From the NCBI RefSeq assembly GCF_003385235.1, contig NZ_PQIA01000083.1, positions 1-40,046 of the forward strand: a stretch of 40,046 bases of DNA, in the 5' to 3' direction. The DNA comes from Amycolatopsis circi (GTDB lineage Bacteria; Actinomycetota; Actinomycetes; Mycobacteriales; Pseudonocardiaceae). A program made the translations under genes and the position numbers. The notes under the pieces are model-generated. The model was not told the origin of the DNA and ran no database searches. It saw only the letters and a program-made list of their open reading frames with translations. Positions 24,839-32,946 of this stretch are shown piece after piece (within the stretch, counting starts at the first letter, position 1; every line of letters starts with the position of its first letter).

Positions 24839-25804
24839 TCAGTTGGACGCGGTGCGCGCGGTGCGGTCGGTGTTGAACGGCTTCGTGGTCACCGCGTACG
24901 GGCTGCACAGCTCGCCGCAGTTCATCGAAGCCAGCGCCTCGGACGCGGTGTTCGGCTTGCCGGTCTTCGGGTTCGTCTCGGTGCGCAGCTTGAGGTACTG
25001 GTCGTACTTGTCCGGGGACAAGGCCCGCACCTCGAAGTTCATCACCGAATGGTACGTCCCGCACAGCTCGGCGCAGCGTCCGACGAACGAGCCCTCGCGG
25101 TCGATCGAGTTCTGGAACGAGCTGTCCTGGTTGTTCTTCTCCGGGTCCGGCATCACGTCGCGCTTGAAGTTGAACTCCGGGACCCAGAACGAGTGGATGA
25201 CGTCCGTCGAGCGGAGCCGGTACTCGATCGTCTTGTTGGTCGGCAGCACGAGCAGCGGGATCTCGCCGGAGGAGCCGACGGTGCTCACCTGGGTGCCGTC
25301 CGCGCGCTTGGCGTTCTCGCCCTCGTACTTGAACTCCCAGTTCCACTGGAAGGCGATCACGTCGACGACGACGTCCGGGTTCGGCTTCTTGTCGAGGACC
25401 TTGCTCTCGGTCGTCGCGGTGAAGAAGAACAGCACGCAGACCATGATCGTCGGGAGGACGACCGTGAAGATCTCCAGCGGGATGTTGTACTGGAACTGCC
25501 GCGGGAGGTCCTCGGGGCCTTCGGCGGCCGCGCCCTTCTTCTTGCGGTGGAAGATCGCGGTCCAGAAGATCAGGGCCCACACGATCGCGCCGACGATCAG
25601 CGCGGCGATGACCGTCCACGTCCAGAGAGTGCGCATCTGGTCGGCCTGCGGCGTGACGCCCTTCGGCCAGCCGAAGCGGAGGATCTCGTCTCCCGAGCAG
25701 CCCGTCGCGGTCAGCGCCACCAGCACGGCCAGCGCGGCGACACGCCCGACCCGCTTACCCACCGGGGTGCGCTCTGGTTTTCCCACTGCGCCCTGCCCTT
25801 TCAC
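24839..25804 (-). CDS. ctaC: Cytochrome c oxidase subunit II CtaC
   Basis: A 321-residue subunit II that accepts electrons through the CuA centre. A likely lipoprotein signal ends at C36 (LTATGC). Two membrane helices are at about 60-82 and 108-130. The CuA ligands are H204, C244, E246, C248, H252 and M255 (IHSFWVPEF and CAELCGTYHSVM), and the aromatic electron-entry stretch is FQWNWEF (152-158). Start is GTG 25804; a GTG six codons later, with AAGGG upstream, is also possible. CtaD lies elsewhere. Confidence 0.96.
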   Translation of the reverse strand: MKGQGAVGKPERTPVGKRVGRVAALAVLVALTATGCSGDEILRFGWPKGVTPQADQMRTLWTWTVIAALIVGAIVWALIFWTAIFHRKKKGAAAEGPEDLPRQFQYNIPLEIFTVVLPTIMVCVLFFFTATTESKVLDKKPNPDVVVDVIAFQWNWEFKYEGENAKRADGTQVSTVGSSGEIPLLVLPTNKTIEYRLRSTDVIHSFWVPEFNFKRDVMPDPEKNNQDSSFQNSIDREGSFVGRCAELCGTYHSVMNFEVRALSPDKYDQYLKLRTETNPKTGKPNTASEALASMNCGELCSPYAVTTKPFNTDRTARTASN

Positions 25805-25998
25805 CCAACAGGCCCTCTCACACCGGGCCTTCTTCGACCGATCTTCGTGACAGGCGGAGCCTAGCCGAGTTGGCCGCTCCCGCTGACCAAGGGGTGACCA
25901 GTTGCGCCACGCGTCACCCGCATTCCGGGCGGCGGGCCCCGCCCCGGCATACTGGGCCCTTCCCCGGACCGGCCCGACCCTGAGGTGTGTGAGTACAC

Positions 25999-27933
25999 GT
26001 GTGCGGCCTGCTTGGACTGATCTGCGCGACCGAAAACGACGCCTCGAACGCCCGGGAGAGCGTCGGCGCGGCGATGCGCTGCCAGCGCCACCGCGGCCCC
26101 GACGAGCAGGACACCTGGGCCGACGCCGAGGTCGTGTACGGCTTCAACCGGCTCGCCTTCATCGACGTCGACCACGCGCACCAGCCGCTGGTGTGGGGTC
26201 CGGCCGACGCTCCGGGCCGGTACACGCTGAACTTCAACGGCGAGATCTACAACTACCGCGAGCTGCGCGACGAGCTGGCCGAAAAATTCGGTGCGAAATT
26301 CGCCACCGAAGGCGACGGCGAGGCGATCGTCGCGGCATATCACTATCTCGGCGACAAAGCGGTCGAAAAGCTGCGCGGCATGTTCGCGTTCCTGATCTGG
26401 GATTCGGCCGAAAAGGTGGTTTTCGGCGCGCGCGACCCGTTCGGCATCAAGCCGCTCTACTACAGCGAAGGCCCGAAGGGCACCGCGTTCTCCAGCGAGA
26501 AGAAGAGCCTGCTGGAGCTGTCGGACACGCTCGGCGTCGCGCAGGAGCTGGACCGCACGGCCCTGCAGCACTACCTGGTCCTGCAGTACGTGCCGGAGCC
26601 GGAGTCGCTGCACACCGCGATCCGCCGCGTCGAGTCCGGCACCTCGTTCCGGCTCTCGCCGGGCGGGAAGACCGAGTTCACCCGCTACTTCCACCCGAAG
26701 TTCGCCGCGAAGCCGGTGAACGGCCAGGCCGAGGCCGACGCGCTGTACGAGCGCATCGCCGATGTGATGCGCGACTCGGTCGGCAAGCACATGATCTCCG
26801 ACCCGGACGTCACGGTCGGCGCGTTCCTCTCCGGCGGCATCGACTCCACCGCGACCGCGACGCTCGCCAAGGAGCACAACCCGAACCTCATCGCGTTCAC
26901 CACCGGGTTCGAGCGCGAGGGCTACTCCGAGGTGGACGTCGCCGCCGAATCGGCCGCCGCGATCGGCGTGAAGCACGTGGTCCGCACGGTGTCGGCGGAC
27001 GAGATGATGGAAGCGCTGCCGCTCATCGTCTGGTACCTGGACGACCCGGTGGCCGACCCGGCGCTGGTCCCGCTGTGGTTCATCGCCCGCGAGGCGCGCA
27101 AGCACGTGAAGGCGGTGCTGTCCGGCGAAGGCGCGGACGAGCTGTTCGGCGGGTACACGATCTACGGCGAGCCGATTTCGCTGGCCCCGTTCGAAAAAAT
27201 CCCCGGCGGCGTGCGCAAGCTGCTGGGCAAGGTGTCCACGAAGATCCCCGAGGGCACCCGAGGCAAGGACCTGCTGCGCCGCGGCGCGCTTCCGCTGGAA
27301 GACCGCTACTACGGCAACGCCCGCAACTTCCGCGACGAGCAACTGCGCGCGGTGCTGCGGACGTACGAGGAAGGCGTCGGCTTCAAGGACGTCACCGCCC
27401 CTTGGTACGACGTGTCCCGCGGCTGGGACCCGGTGGCCCGCATGCAGCACGTCGACCTGTACACCTGGCTGCGCGGCGACATCCTGGTCAAGGCGGACAA
27501 GGTCACCATGGCGAACTCGCTGGAACTGCGCGTGCCGTTCCTGGACGCCGAGGTGTTCAAGGTCGCCGCCTCGATCCCGCTGGACCAGAAACTCGCGCAC
27601 GGCACCACGAAGTACGCCCTGCGCCAGGCTCTCGCGAAGATCATCCCCGGCCACGTCCTGAACCGGAAAAAGCTGGGCTTCCCGGTGCCGATCCGCCTGT
27701 GGCTGCGCAACGAGATGTACGACTGGGCTCGCGGCATCATCAGCGACTCGAAGACCGATGAGCTGCTGGACAAGAACGCCGTGCTGCGACTGCTGGACGA
27801 GCACAAGGAAGGCCAACTGGACCGCAGCCGCCAACTGTGGGCCCTGCTGGTCTTCATGCTGTGGCACGGAATCTTCGTGGAACACCGCATCAAGCCGGAA
27901 ATCCCGGAACCGGCCTACCCAGTCAAGCTCTGA
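25999..27933 (+). CDS. asnB: Glutamine-dependent asparagine synthetase family protein AsnB/LtsA
   Basis: A 644-residue two-domain amidotransferase. C2, right after the GTG-encoded methionine, is the glutaminase nucleophile (MCGLLGLI), which fixes the start. The synthetase domain has the ATP-pyrophosphatase loop SGGIDST at 278-284. The close relatives, LtsA of corynebacteria/rhodococci and Rv2201, amidate meso-diaminopimelate in peptidoglycan rather than aspartate, so a cell-wall role is likely but inferred. Divergent from ctaC; followed by palindromic repeats. Confidence 0.92.
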   Translation: MCGLLGLICATENDASNARESVGAAMRCQRHRGPDEQDTWADAEVVYGFNRLAFIDVDHAHQPLVWGPADAPGRYTLNFNGEIYNYRELRDELAEKFGAKFATEGDGEAIVAAYHYLGDKAVEKLRGMFAFLIWDSAEKVVFGARDPFGIKPLYYSEGPKGTAFSSEKKSLLELSDTLGVAQELDRTALQHYLVLQYVPEPESLHTAIRRVESGTSFRLSPGGKTEFTRYFHPKFAAKPVNGQAEADALYERIADVMRDSVGKHMISDPDVTVGAFLSGGIDSTATATLAKEHNPNLIAFTTGFEREGYSEVDVAAESAAAIGVKHVVRTVSADEMMEALPLIVWYLDDPVADPALVPLWFIAREARKHVKAVLSGEGADELFGGYTIYGEPISLAPFEKIPGGVRKLLGKVSTKIPEGTRGKDLLRRGALPLEDRYYGNARNFRDEQLRAVLRTYEEGVGFKDVTAPWYDVSRGWDPVARMQHVDLYTWLRGDILVKADKVTMANSLELRVPFLDAEVFKVAASIPLDQKLAHGTTKYALRQALAKIIPGHVLNRKKLGFPVPIRLWLRNEMYDWARGIISDSKTDELLDKNAVLRLLDEHKEGQLDRSRQLWALLVFMLWHGIFVEHRIKPEIPEPAYPVKL

Positions 27934-27934
27934 G

Positions 27935-27989
27935 GTCCGTGAGGGGAACCCTGAGGGACTCAGAGTCCCTCAGGGTTCCCCTCACGGAC
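27935..27989. repeat. GTCCGTGA palindrome, copy 2 (type A)
   Basis: A perfect palindrome of 55 bp: 26-bp arms and a 3-nt centre. It starts 2 bp after the asnB stop codon. Confidence 0.9.
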
Positions 27990-27993
27990 GGCC

Positions 27994-28018
27994 ATTCCCT
28001 CAAGGGGCCCCTCACGGA
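27994..28018. repeat. Half copy of the GTCCGTGA palindrome
   Basis: Contains only the right arm, ATTCCCTCAAGG followed by GGCCCCTCACGGA, with no left partner arm next to it. It is a third sequence variant of the family. Confidence 0.75.
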
Positions 28019-28023
28019 ACTGG

Positions 28024-28049
28024 ATTCCCTCAAGGGGCCCTTCACGGAC
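28024..28049. repeat. Second half copy of the GTCCGTGA palindrome
   Basis: Another right arm in direct orientation, 5 bp after the first half copy, differing from it mainly by TTCACGG in place of CTCACGG. Confidence 0.75.
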
Positions 28050-28129
28050 CACGCGCCAAACCGCAGCCAGCGCACCCAACCCACCAGTGCACCCACACCA
28101 CCCCCGCACCCCGATACGAAGCCAAAATG

Positions 28130-28186
28130 CGGACGGCGGGTGCTTGTCAAGGCATCTTTCCCGCCTTGACAAGCACCCGCCGTCCG
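28130..28186. terminator. Long perfect hairpin, unrelated to the GTCCGTGA family
   Basis: 24-bp perfect arms (28130-28153 and 28163-28186) around a 9-nt loop, containing GGGTGCTTGTCAAGG. It lies nearer the kinase end of the convergent region and may be a second terminator or another repeat family member; only one copy is in the window. Confidence 0.65.
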
Positions 28187-28265
28187 TCATCACAATCGGC
28201 TTCGGGGTGCCCCACGCAACCCCCACGGCAATGTCGCCGCCAGGCGACGAGCCGAACCCAAAGTC

Positions 28266-29255
28266 TCAAGCAGGCAAAACGGCAGCGATCTCCTCAGCAG
28301 CCTCAGGCCCGAACGCCTCGTTCAACCGCGTCAACGCCTCCCCGCGCTCCAGAGTCCACTCCTGAGTCCCCACAGTCTCCAAAACCAACACCGCGATCAA
28401 ACACCCCAACTGCGCGGCCCGCTCCAAACTAAGCCCGCCGTCGATCGCAGCAAGGAACCCAGCCCGGAACCCATCCCCGACCCCGGTCGGATCAGCCTTC
28501 CCGCGCTCCGGCACCGCCCCGATCTGCAGCGCGGTCCCGTCCCGCCCAACGATCTCCACGCCCTTCTCCCCCAGCGTGGTAATCCTCAGCCCGACCCGCT
28601 CCAGCACGTCAGCCTCGGTCCAGCCAGTCTTCTGCAGCAACAACTCCCACTCGTAGTCATTGCTGAACAGATACTTGGCCCCCTCGACGAACGCCCGCAC
28701 CTGAGCCCCGTCCATCCGAGCCAGCTGCTGCGAGGGATCAACGGCAAAGGTGTAGCCCCGCTGACGGCACTCCTGAGCATGCCGGACCATGCCCTCAGGA
28801 TCGTCCGGACTGATCAACACCAGCCCGAGCCCGCCGACCCGGTCCGAAATCGGCCCCATCTCGATATTCCGCGACTCCGCCATCGCACCCGCGTAGAACG
28901 TCGCGATCTGACACATGTCCTCGTCGGTGGTGCACACGAAGCGCGCGGTGTGCGCGACCTCGGACACCAGCACGCCGGAGGTGTCGACGCCGTGGCGCTG
29001 CAGCCACGACTGGTAGTCCGCCCAGTCCTGGCCGACGGCTCCGACCAGCACCGGCTGCACGCCGAGCACGCCGAGGCCGAACGCGATGTTCGCGCCGATG
29101 CCGCCGCGGCGCACGACGAGGTCGTCGGCGAGGAAGCTCAACGACACCCGGTGCAGCTGCTCGGCGACGAGCTGTTCGGCGAACCTCCCCGGGAAGTGCA
29201 TCAGATGGTCTGTCGCGATGCTGCCCGACACGGCGATCCTGGGCTTGTCTGCCAC
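28266..29255 (-). CDS. adoK: PfkB family kinase, adenosine kinase AdoK type
   Basis: A 329-residue ribokinase-fold kinase matching the Rv2202c (AdoK/CbhK) family, which phosphorylates adenosine in mycobacteria. The N-terminal AVSGSIATDHLMHFPGRF, the GGIGANIAFGLGVLG substrate motif and the anion-hole/catalytic motif DPTGVGDGFRAG with base D261 are clear. GTG start with GAGGAG 5-6 nt upstream. The preferred nucleoside is inferred from the family and from position next to asnB. Confidence 0.88.
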   Translation of the reverse strand: MADKPRIAVSGSIATDHLMHFPGRFAEQLVAEQLHRVSLSFLADDLVVRRGGIGANIAFGLGVLGVQPVLVGAVGQDWADYQSWLQRHGVDTSGVLVSEVAHTARFVCTTDEDMCQIATFYAGAMAESRNIEMGPISDRVGGLGLVLISPDDPEGMVRHAQECRQRGYTFAVDPSQQLARMDGAQVRAFVEGAKYLFSNDYEWELLLQKTGWTEADVLERVGLRITTLGEKGVEIVGRDGTALQIGAVPERGKADPTGVGDGFRAGFLAAIDGGLSLERAAQLGCLIAVLVLETVGTQEWTLERGEALTRLNEAFGPEAAEEIAAVLPA

Positions 29256-29400
29256 CGGTTCTCCTCACGAGGTGGATGAGCTGTCTTTTCGCGCCCTGAC
29301 GCAAGTTACCCGCTGGTCATGACCCTTCCGGGTAGTTTCCGCGCCACGTTCCGACACTACCGGCCGGTACTCGTTTCCCGTTCGACTCAGGCTGAATAGC

Positions 29401-29595
29401 GTGACGATCGTGAACCTCGCGACCGAACCGGAAACCCTCGGCGACCTGATCGCCGACTGCGCCCACTTCCCGTCCGCGCTGCGGCCCGAGCGCTCCGCCG
29501 ACCAGGCCCGGCTGCCCCTTCCGAGGGCCGCGCGGCCGTGGACGGTCGACGACGACTGTCACGCGCAGGTCGCCGACCTCGACGCCTACGTCTGA
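29401..29595 (+). CDS. Small hypothetical protein (64 aa)
   Basis: A short gene with strongly GC-biased third positions over its whole length and a GTG start, so probably real, but I do not recognise the protein. It is acidic and soluble, with two cysteines (C20 and C53) and no membrane segment. The upstream region is shared with the divergent kinase gene; no clear Shine-Dalgarno is seen. A terminator follows 46 bp after its stop. Confidence 0.5.
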   Translation: MTIVNLATEPETLGDLIADCAHFPSALRPERSADQARLPLPRAARPWTVDDDCHAQVADLDAYV

Positions 29596-29640
29596 GCCAG
29601 CGAAACGGCAGTCGAACGGACTGCGGCCCCAGAACAGACA

Positions 29641-29672
29641 ACGGGCCCCGGCGCGGAAGCGTCGGGGCCCGT
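29641..29672. terminator. Bidirectional terminator before erpA
   Basis: 10-bp stem ACGGGCCCCG/CGGGGCCCGT with a short T run on the plus strand, between the convergent small gene and erpA. Confidence 0.8.
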
Positions 29673-29687
29673 TTGTCGGCTCTGGGC

Positions 29688-30065
29688 TCAGTGGAAGCTG
29701 TCGCCGCAGGCGCAGGAACCCGTGGCGTTCGGGTTGTCGATCGTGAAGCCCTGCTTCTCGATGGTGTCGACGAAGTCGATCACGGCCTCGGTCACGTACG
29801 GCGCGCTCATCCGGTCCACTGCCACCTGCAGGCCGTCGAAGTCGCGGAACAGGTCGCCGTCGAGCGTGCGCTCGTCGAAGAACAGCTGGTAGCGCAGGCC
29901 CGCACAGCCGCCGGGCTGCACGGCGATGCGCAGGTGCATGTCGTCGCGGCCCTCCTGTTCGAGCAGCGCCTTCGCCTTGGCGGCCGCGGCGTCGGTCAAC
30001 GTCACGCCGTGGGTCTCCTCGGCGGTCTCGGCCGCAGCCGCACCGGTCTGCTCAGCGGTCGTCAT
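29688..30065 (-). CDS. erpA: Iron-sulfur cluster insertion protein ErpA (HesB/IscA family)
   Basis: A 125-residue A-type Fe-S carrier. The three conserved cysteines are C54 (PGGCAGL), C118 and C120 (GSCACGDSF). It hands clusters to target apoproteins in the cytoplasm. It corresponds to Rv2204c in the same neighbourhood. The N-terminal 20 residues are an Ala/Glu-rich extension. ATG has AGAGGGAG a few nucleotides upstream. The Rieske protein QcrA in this window is a plausible client; this is inference. Confidence 0.93.
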   Translation of the reverse strand: MTTAEQTGAAAAETAEETHGVTLTDAAAAKAKALLEQEGRDDMHLRIAVQPGGCAGLRYQLFFDERTLDGDLFRDFDGLQVAVDRMSAPYVTEAVIDFVDTIEKQGFTIDNPNATGSCACGDSFH

Positions 30066-30209
30066 GGCACTCCCTCTTTGGTCGAACTCGCTGCGGGTAC
30101 ATCTCGTGTCCTAGGCACAACACGGGACTCGCCCGATCTGTTCCCCTCCATCGTCGCATATGGAACGACCTGGTGAACAAAGCCGTGACGCCTGCAATAC
30201 CCTGGTGAG

Positions 30210-30869
30210 GTGAGGTTCCTGCGCCGAAGCACCACTGACCCCGCCGCCGACGACTCCGCGGCCGAGGCCGCCGCTGTCGATTCCACGGCCACGAGCAAGT
30301 CGTACACGCCGGGAAAGGGCAAGGCCACGCCGAAGCGGCGCGAGGCCGAGGGGCGCAAGCGCGGGCCGGTCGCGGCGCCGCCCACCTCCATGCGCGAGGC
30401 GATGAAGCGCAACAAAGAGCTGCGCAAGGCCAACCCGGTCAGCAAGGAAGACCGCAAGGAGGCCGCCCGCGTGCGCCGCGAGCGGATGATGTCCGGCGAC
30501 GACAAGTACCTGCCGCCGCGCGACAAGGGCCCGGTCAAGGCGTACGTCCGCGACCTGGTCGACTCCCGGCGCAACATCCTCGGCCTGTTCATGCCGCTGG
30601 CGATCCTGGTGTTCCTCGCGCTGCTGGTCCCCGCGCCGGCGGTGCAGCAGTACATCACCCTGGTCTGCATGGCGATGCTGCTGGTCATGGCCATCGAGGG
30701 CTTCGTGAACGGCCGCAAGATCTCGAAGCTGGTCCGCGAACGCTTCCCGAAGGAACCGTCGACGGCCACCCGCGGAGTCGGCTGGTACGCCTTCGTGCGG
30801 GCGAGCCAGATCCGCAAGCTGCGCGTCCCGAAGCCGCGGCTGAAGGCCGGAGACCCGATCCCGAACTAA
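30210..30869 (+). CDS. DUF3043 membrane protein
   Basis: A 219-residue protein of the actinobacterial DUF3043 family (Rv2206 position). The basic, disordered N-terminal half has TPGKGKATPKRREAEGRKRGPVAAPP and RRERMMSGDDKYLPPRDKGPVKAYVRDLVDSRRN. Two membrane helices follow (about 125-145 and 150-168), then a basic tail. Function unknown. GTG 30210 is 6 nt after TACCCT, giving a leaderless start. A hairpin follows the stop codon. Confidence 0.88.
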   Translation: MRFLRRSTTDPAADDSAAEAAAVDSTATSKSYTPGKGKATPKRREAEGRKRGPVAAPPTSMREAMKRNKELRKANPVSKEDRKEAARVRRERMMSGDDKYLPPRDKGPVKAYVRDLVDSRRNILGLFMPLAILVFLALLVPAPAVQQYITLVCMAMLLVMAIEGFVNGRKISKLVRERFPKEPSTATRGVGWYAFVRASQIRKLRVPKPRLKAGDPIPN

Positions 30870-30876
30870 GCCGTGC

Positions 30877-30900
30877 GGCCGCGTTCGCCTGAACGCGGCC
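30877..30900 (+). terminator. Terminator of the DUF3043 gene
   Basis: Perfect 10-bp stem GGCCGCGTTC/GAACGCGGCC with a 4-nt loop, 7 bp after the stop codon. Confidence 0.75.
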
Positions 30901-31070
30901 TCGGTTCACAGCTTTCGGCAGGCAGACCGCCCAGAACGCTCCCTTCGATCTGGGCTCGGGCAGGGTTTCGGCTCGCGGGTCACCGTTTCGACGCCGGGGT
31001 TCGCAGCCCGAACTGAGCCGTGCGGCACACAGGTCGTTAGCCTGGCGAACGAAACGTTTACCCTGTGGGC

Positions 31071-32060
31071 ATGGAGTTTCGACGTCTCGGCCGCAGCGGC
31101 CTCAACATCAGTGAGATCTCCTACGGCAACTGGCTGACCCACGGGTCCCAGGTCGAGGAGGACCAGGCGCAGGCCTGCATCAAGGCGGCGCTCGACGCAG
31201 GCATCACGACCTTCGACACGGCTGACGTCTACGCGAACACCGCCGCCGAATCCGTGCTCGGGCGCGGCCTCAAGGGCCAGCGCCGGGAGAGCCTGGAGAT
31301 CTTCACCAAGGTCTTCTGGCCCACCGGTCCGAAGGGCCCGAACGACAAGGGTCTCTCGCGCAAGCACATCATCGAGTCGGCGAACGCGTCGCTCGAGCGG
31401 CTCGGCACCGACTACGTCGACCTCTACCAGGCGCACCGCTTCGACCGCACGGTGCCGCTGGAAGAGACGATGCAGGCGTTCGCCGACCTGGTCCGCCAGG
31501 GCAAGGCCCTCTACATCGGCGTCTCGGAGTGGAACGCCGAGCAGATCTCGCGCGGCGCGGCGCTCGCCCGTGAGCTGAAGATCCCGTTCGTGTCGAACCA
31601 GCCGCAGTACTCGATGCTGTGGCGGGTCATCGAGTCGCAGGTCGTGCCCGCTTCCGAGCGCGAGGGACTGAGCCAGATCGTCTGGTCGCCGGTGGCGCAG
31701 GGCGTGCTGACCGGCAAGTACAAGGTGGGCCAGCCGCTGCCCGCCGGTTCGCGGGCGACCGACGAGAACGGCGGCGCGAACATGGTGAAGCGCTTCCTCG
31801 ACGAGAAGACTCTCACCGCGGTCGCGAAGCTGGAGCCGCTGGCGGCCGACGCCGGGCTGTCGATGGCGCAGCTGGCCGTCGCGTGGGTGCTGCAGAACCC
31901 GAACGTCGCGTCGGCGATCATCGGCGCTTCGCGGCCGGAGCAGGTCTACGACAACGTCAAGGCAGCAGGCGTCAAGCTGGAGCCGGAGCTGCTCACCGCG
32001 ATCGACGAGGCGCTCGGCGACGTCGTCATCAGCGACCCGGCGCTCACCGTCGCTCCCTGA
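31071..32060 (+). CDS. Aldo/keto reductase, Kv-beta-like family
   Basis: A 329-residue NADPH-dependent (beta/alpha)8 oxidoreductase. The catalytic tetrad is visible as D49, Y54, K80 and H122 (FDTADVY, FTKVFW and YQAHRFD). RRLGRSGLNISEISYG and the WSPVAQGVLTGKY segment are typical of the voltage-gated-channel-beta-like subfamily. ATG 31071 is preferred over the GTG six bases earlier because TACCCT lies 6 nt upstream (leaderless) and the family begins MEFR. Substrate unknown. Confidence 0.9.
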   Translation: MEFRRLGRSGLNISEISYGNWLTHGSQVEEDQAQACIKAALDAGITTFDTADVYANTAAESVLGRGLKGQRRESLEIFTKVFWPTGPKGPNDKGLSRKHIIESANASLERLGTDYVDLYQAHRFDRTVPLEETMQAFADLVRQGKALYIGVSEWNAEQISRGAALARELKIPFVSNQPQYSMLWRVIESQVVPASEREGLSQIVWSPVAQGVLTGKYKVGQPLPAGSRATDENGGANMVKRFLDEKTLTAVAKLEPLAADAGLSMAQLAVAWVLQNPNVASAIIGASRPEQVYDNVKAAGVKLEPELLTAIDEALGDVVISDPALTVAP

Positions 32061-32089
32061 TCACCGCAGCCGGGTTCGCCCCGGCGAAA

Positions 32090-32144
32090 GTCCGTGAAGG
32101 GCTCCTTGAGGGAATCTGATTCCCTCAAGGAGCCCTTCACGGAC
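32090..32144. repeat. GTCCGTGA palindrome, copy 3 (type B)
   Basis: A perfect 55-bp palindrome: 27-bp arms and a 1-nt centre. Type B reads GTCCGTGAAGGG then CTCCTTGAGGGA in the left arm. It lies between the convergent aldo-keto reductase and ispD-like genes. Confidence 0.9.
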
Positions 32145-32165
32145 CTCCTGCGGGCACTGCGGCGG

Positions 32166-32867
32166 CTACGAAGAAGGCCGCAGCAGGAACCGCTCCGCCA
32201 CCGCGAGGTCGTGCGGATAGGTGATCTTCACGTTCTCCGCGCTGCCGGGCACCCACCGCACCGGCAGCGCGGAGAACCGCTCCATGCACGAAGCCGTGTC
32301 CGTGCCGAGAAATCCTTCCGCGGCGGCCTGTTCGTAAGCCGCCAGCAGCGGTTGCGCCCGGAAGCCCTGCGGGGTCTGCACCCGGATCGCGCCGGGCAGC
32401 GGGCCCGCCACTTTGTCCGGTCCGGCCATCGAGACCACGTCGTCCGCGGCCAGGCCCGGCACCGCTCCCCCGTCTTCCCGGGTCCGCTCCAGCACCGCGG
32501 AGATCAGCTCCGGCGTCACCAGCGGACGGGCCCCGTCGTGCAGCAGCACGGAATCCACTGTCCCGTCGGCGATCCGCGGCGCGAGATGGCGCAGCGCGTT
32601 CAGCTCGGAGGCCTGCCGTGTCGGGCCGCCGGGCACGATTTCAACCGGGACGGACAGTTCGGCGAGCACTTCCTCGGCCAGCGGCGCGTCCTCGGGCCGG
32701 ATGACCAGCACCAGCACGCCGATCCCGGCCGCCGCGGCGAACGCGTCCAGCGACCACGCCACCACGCGCCTGCCCGCGACCGGCAGGTAGACCTTGTTCA
32801 GCGCGGCCCCGACCCGGGTCCCCGCACCACTGGCCAGCACGACCCCGGCCGCCGTCGATTCCCGCAC
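32166..32867 (-). CDS. ispD: IspD family cytidylyltransferase
   Basis: A 233-residue nucleotidyltransferase matching 2-C-methyl-D-erythritol 4-phosphate cytidylyltransferase, the third step of the MEP isoprenoid route. Seen: the CTP-binding loop ASGAGTRVG (12-20) with K25, LLHDGARPLVTPELI, RVQTPQGFRAQ, GTDTASCME and the C-terminal VKITYPHDLAVAE. GTG 32867 is 8 nt after TAGGGT (leaderless). In many actinobacteria ispD is next to ispF; here it is divergent from cobT, so it could be a paralogue with another role. Confidence 0.82.
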   Translation of the reverse strand: MRESTAAGVVLASGAGTRVGAALNKVYLPVAGRRVVAWSLDAFAAAAGIGVLVLVIRPEDAPLAEEVLAELSVPVEIVPGGPTRQASELNALRHLAPRIADGTVDSVLLHDGARPLVTPELISAVLERTREDGGAVPGLAADDVVSMAGPDKVAGPLPGAIRVQTPQGFRAQPLLAAYEQAAAEGFLGTDTASCMERFSALPVRWVPGSAENVKITYPHDLAVAERFLLRPSS

Positions 32868-32946
32868 GCCGACCGACCCTAAGGGCCCCGCCCCGGCGGC
32901 GGTAGGTTGGGCGCCGGGACGCCCAGCGGCGAAAGGAAACCTGGCT

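Larger units (their letters stand above)
27934..28265. other. 332-bp intergenic region with three kinds of repeat
   Basis: Between the convergent asnB and the PfkB kinase gene. It holds a full GTCCGTGA palindrome, two half copies and an unrelated 24-bp-arm hairpin. No gene is supported; the open frames here are translations of the repeats. Confidence 0.8.

Noticed and set aside
25861..27885. 674-codon open frame antisense to asnB
   Set aside because: Mirror-frame artefact of high-GC coding sequence; asnB has all its motifs on the plus strand.
27837..28226. Open frames encoding repeated REGNPEGLRVPQGSPHG-like peptides
   Set aside because: These are translations of the palindromic repeats; the same peptide appears at every copy and on both strands.
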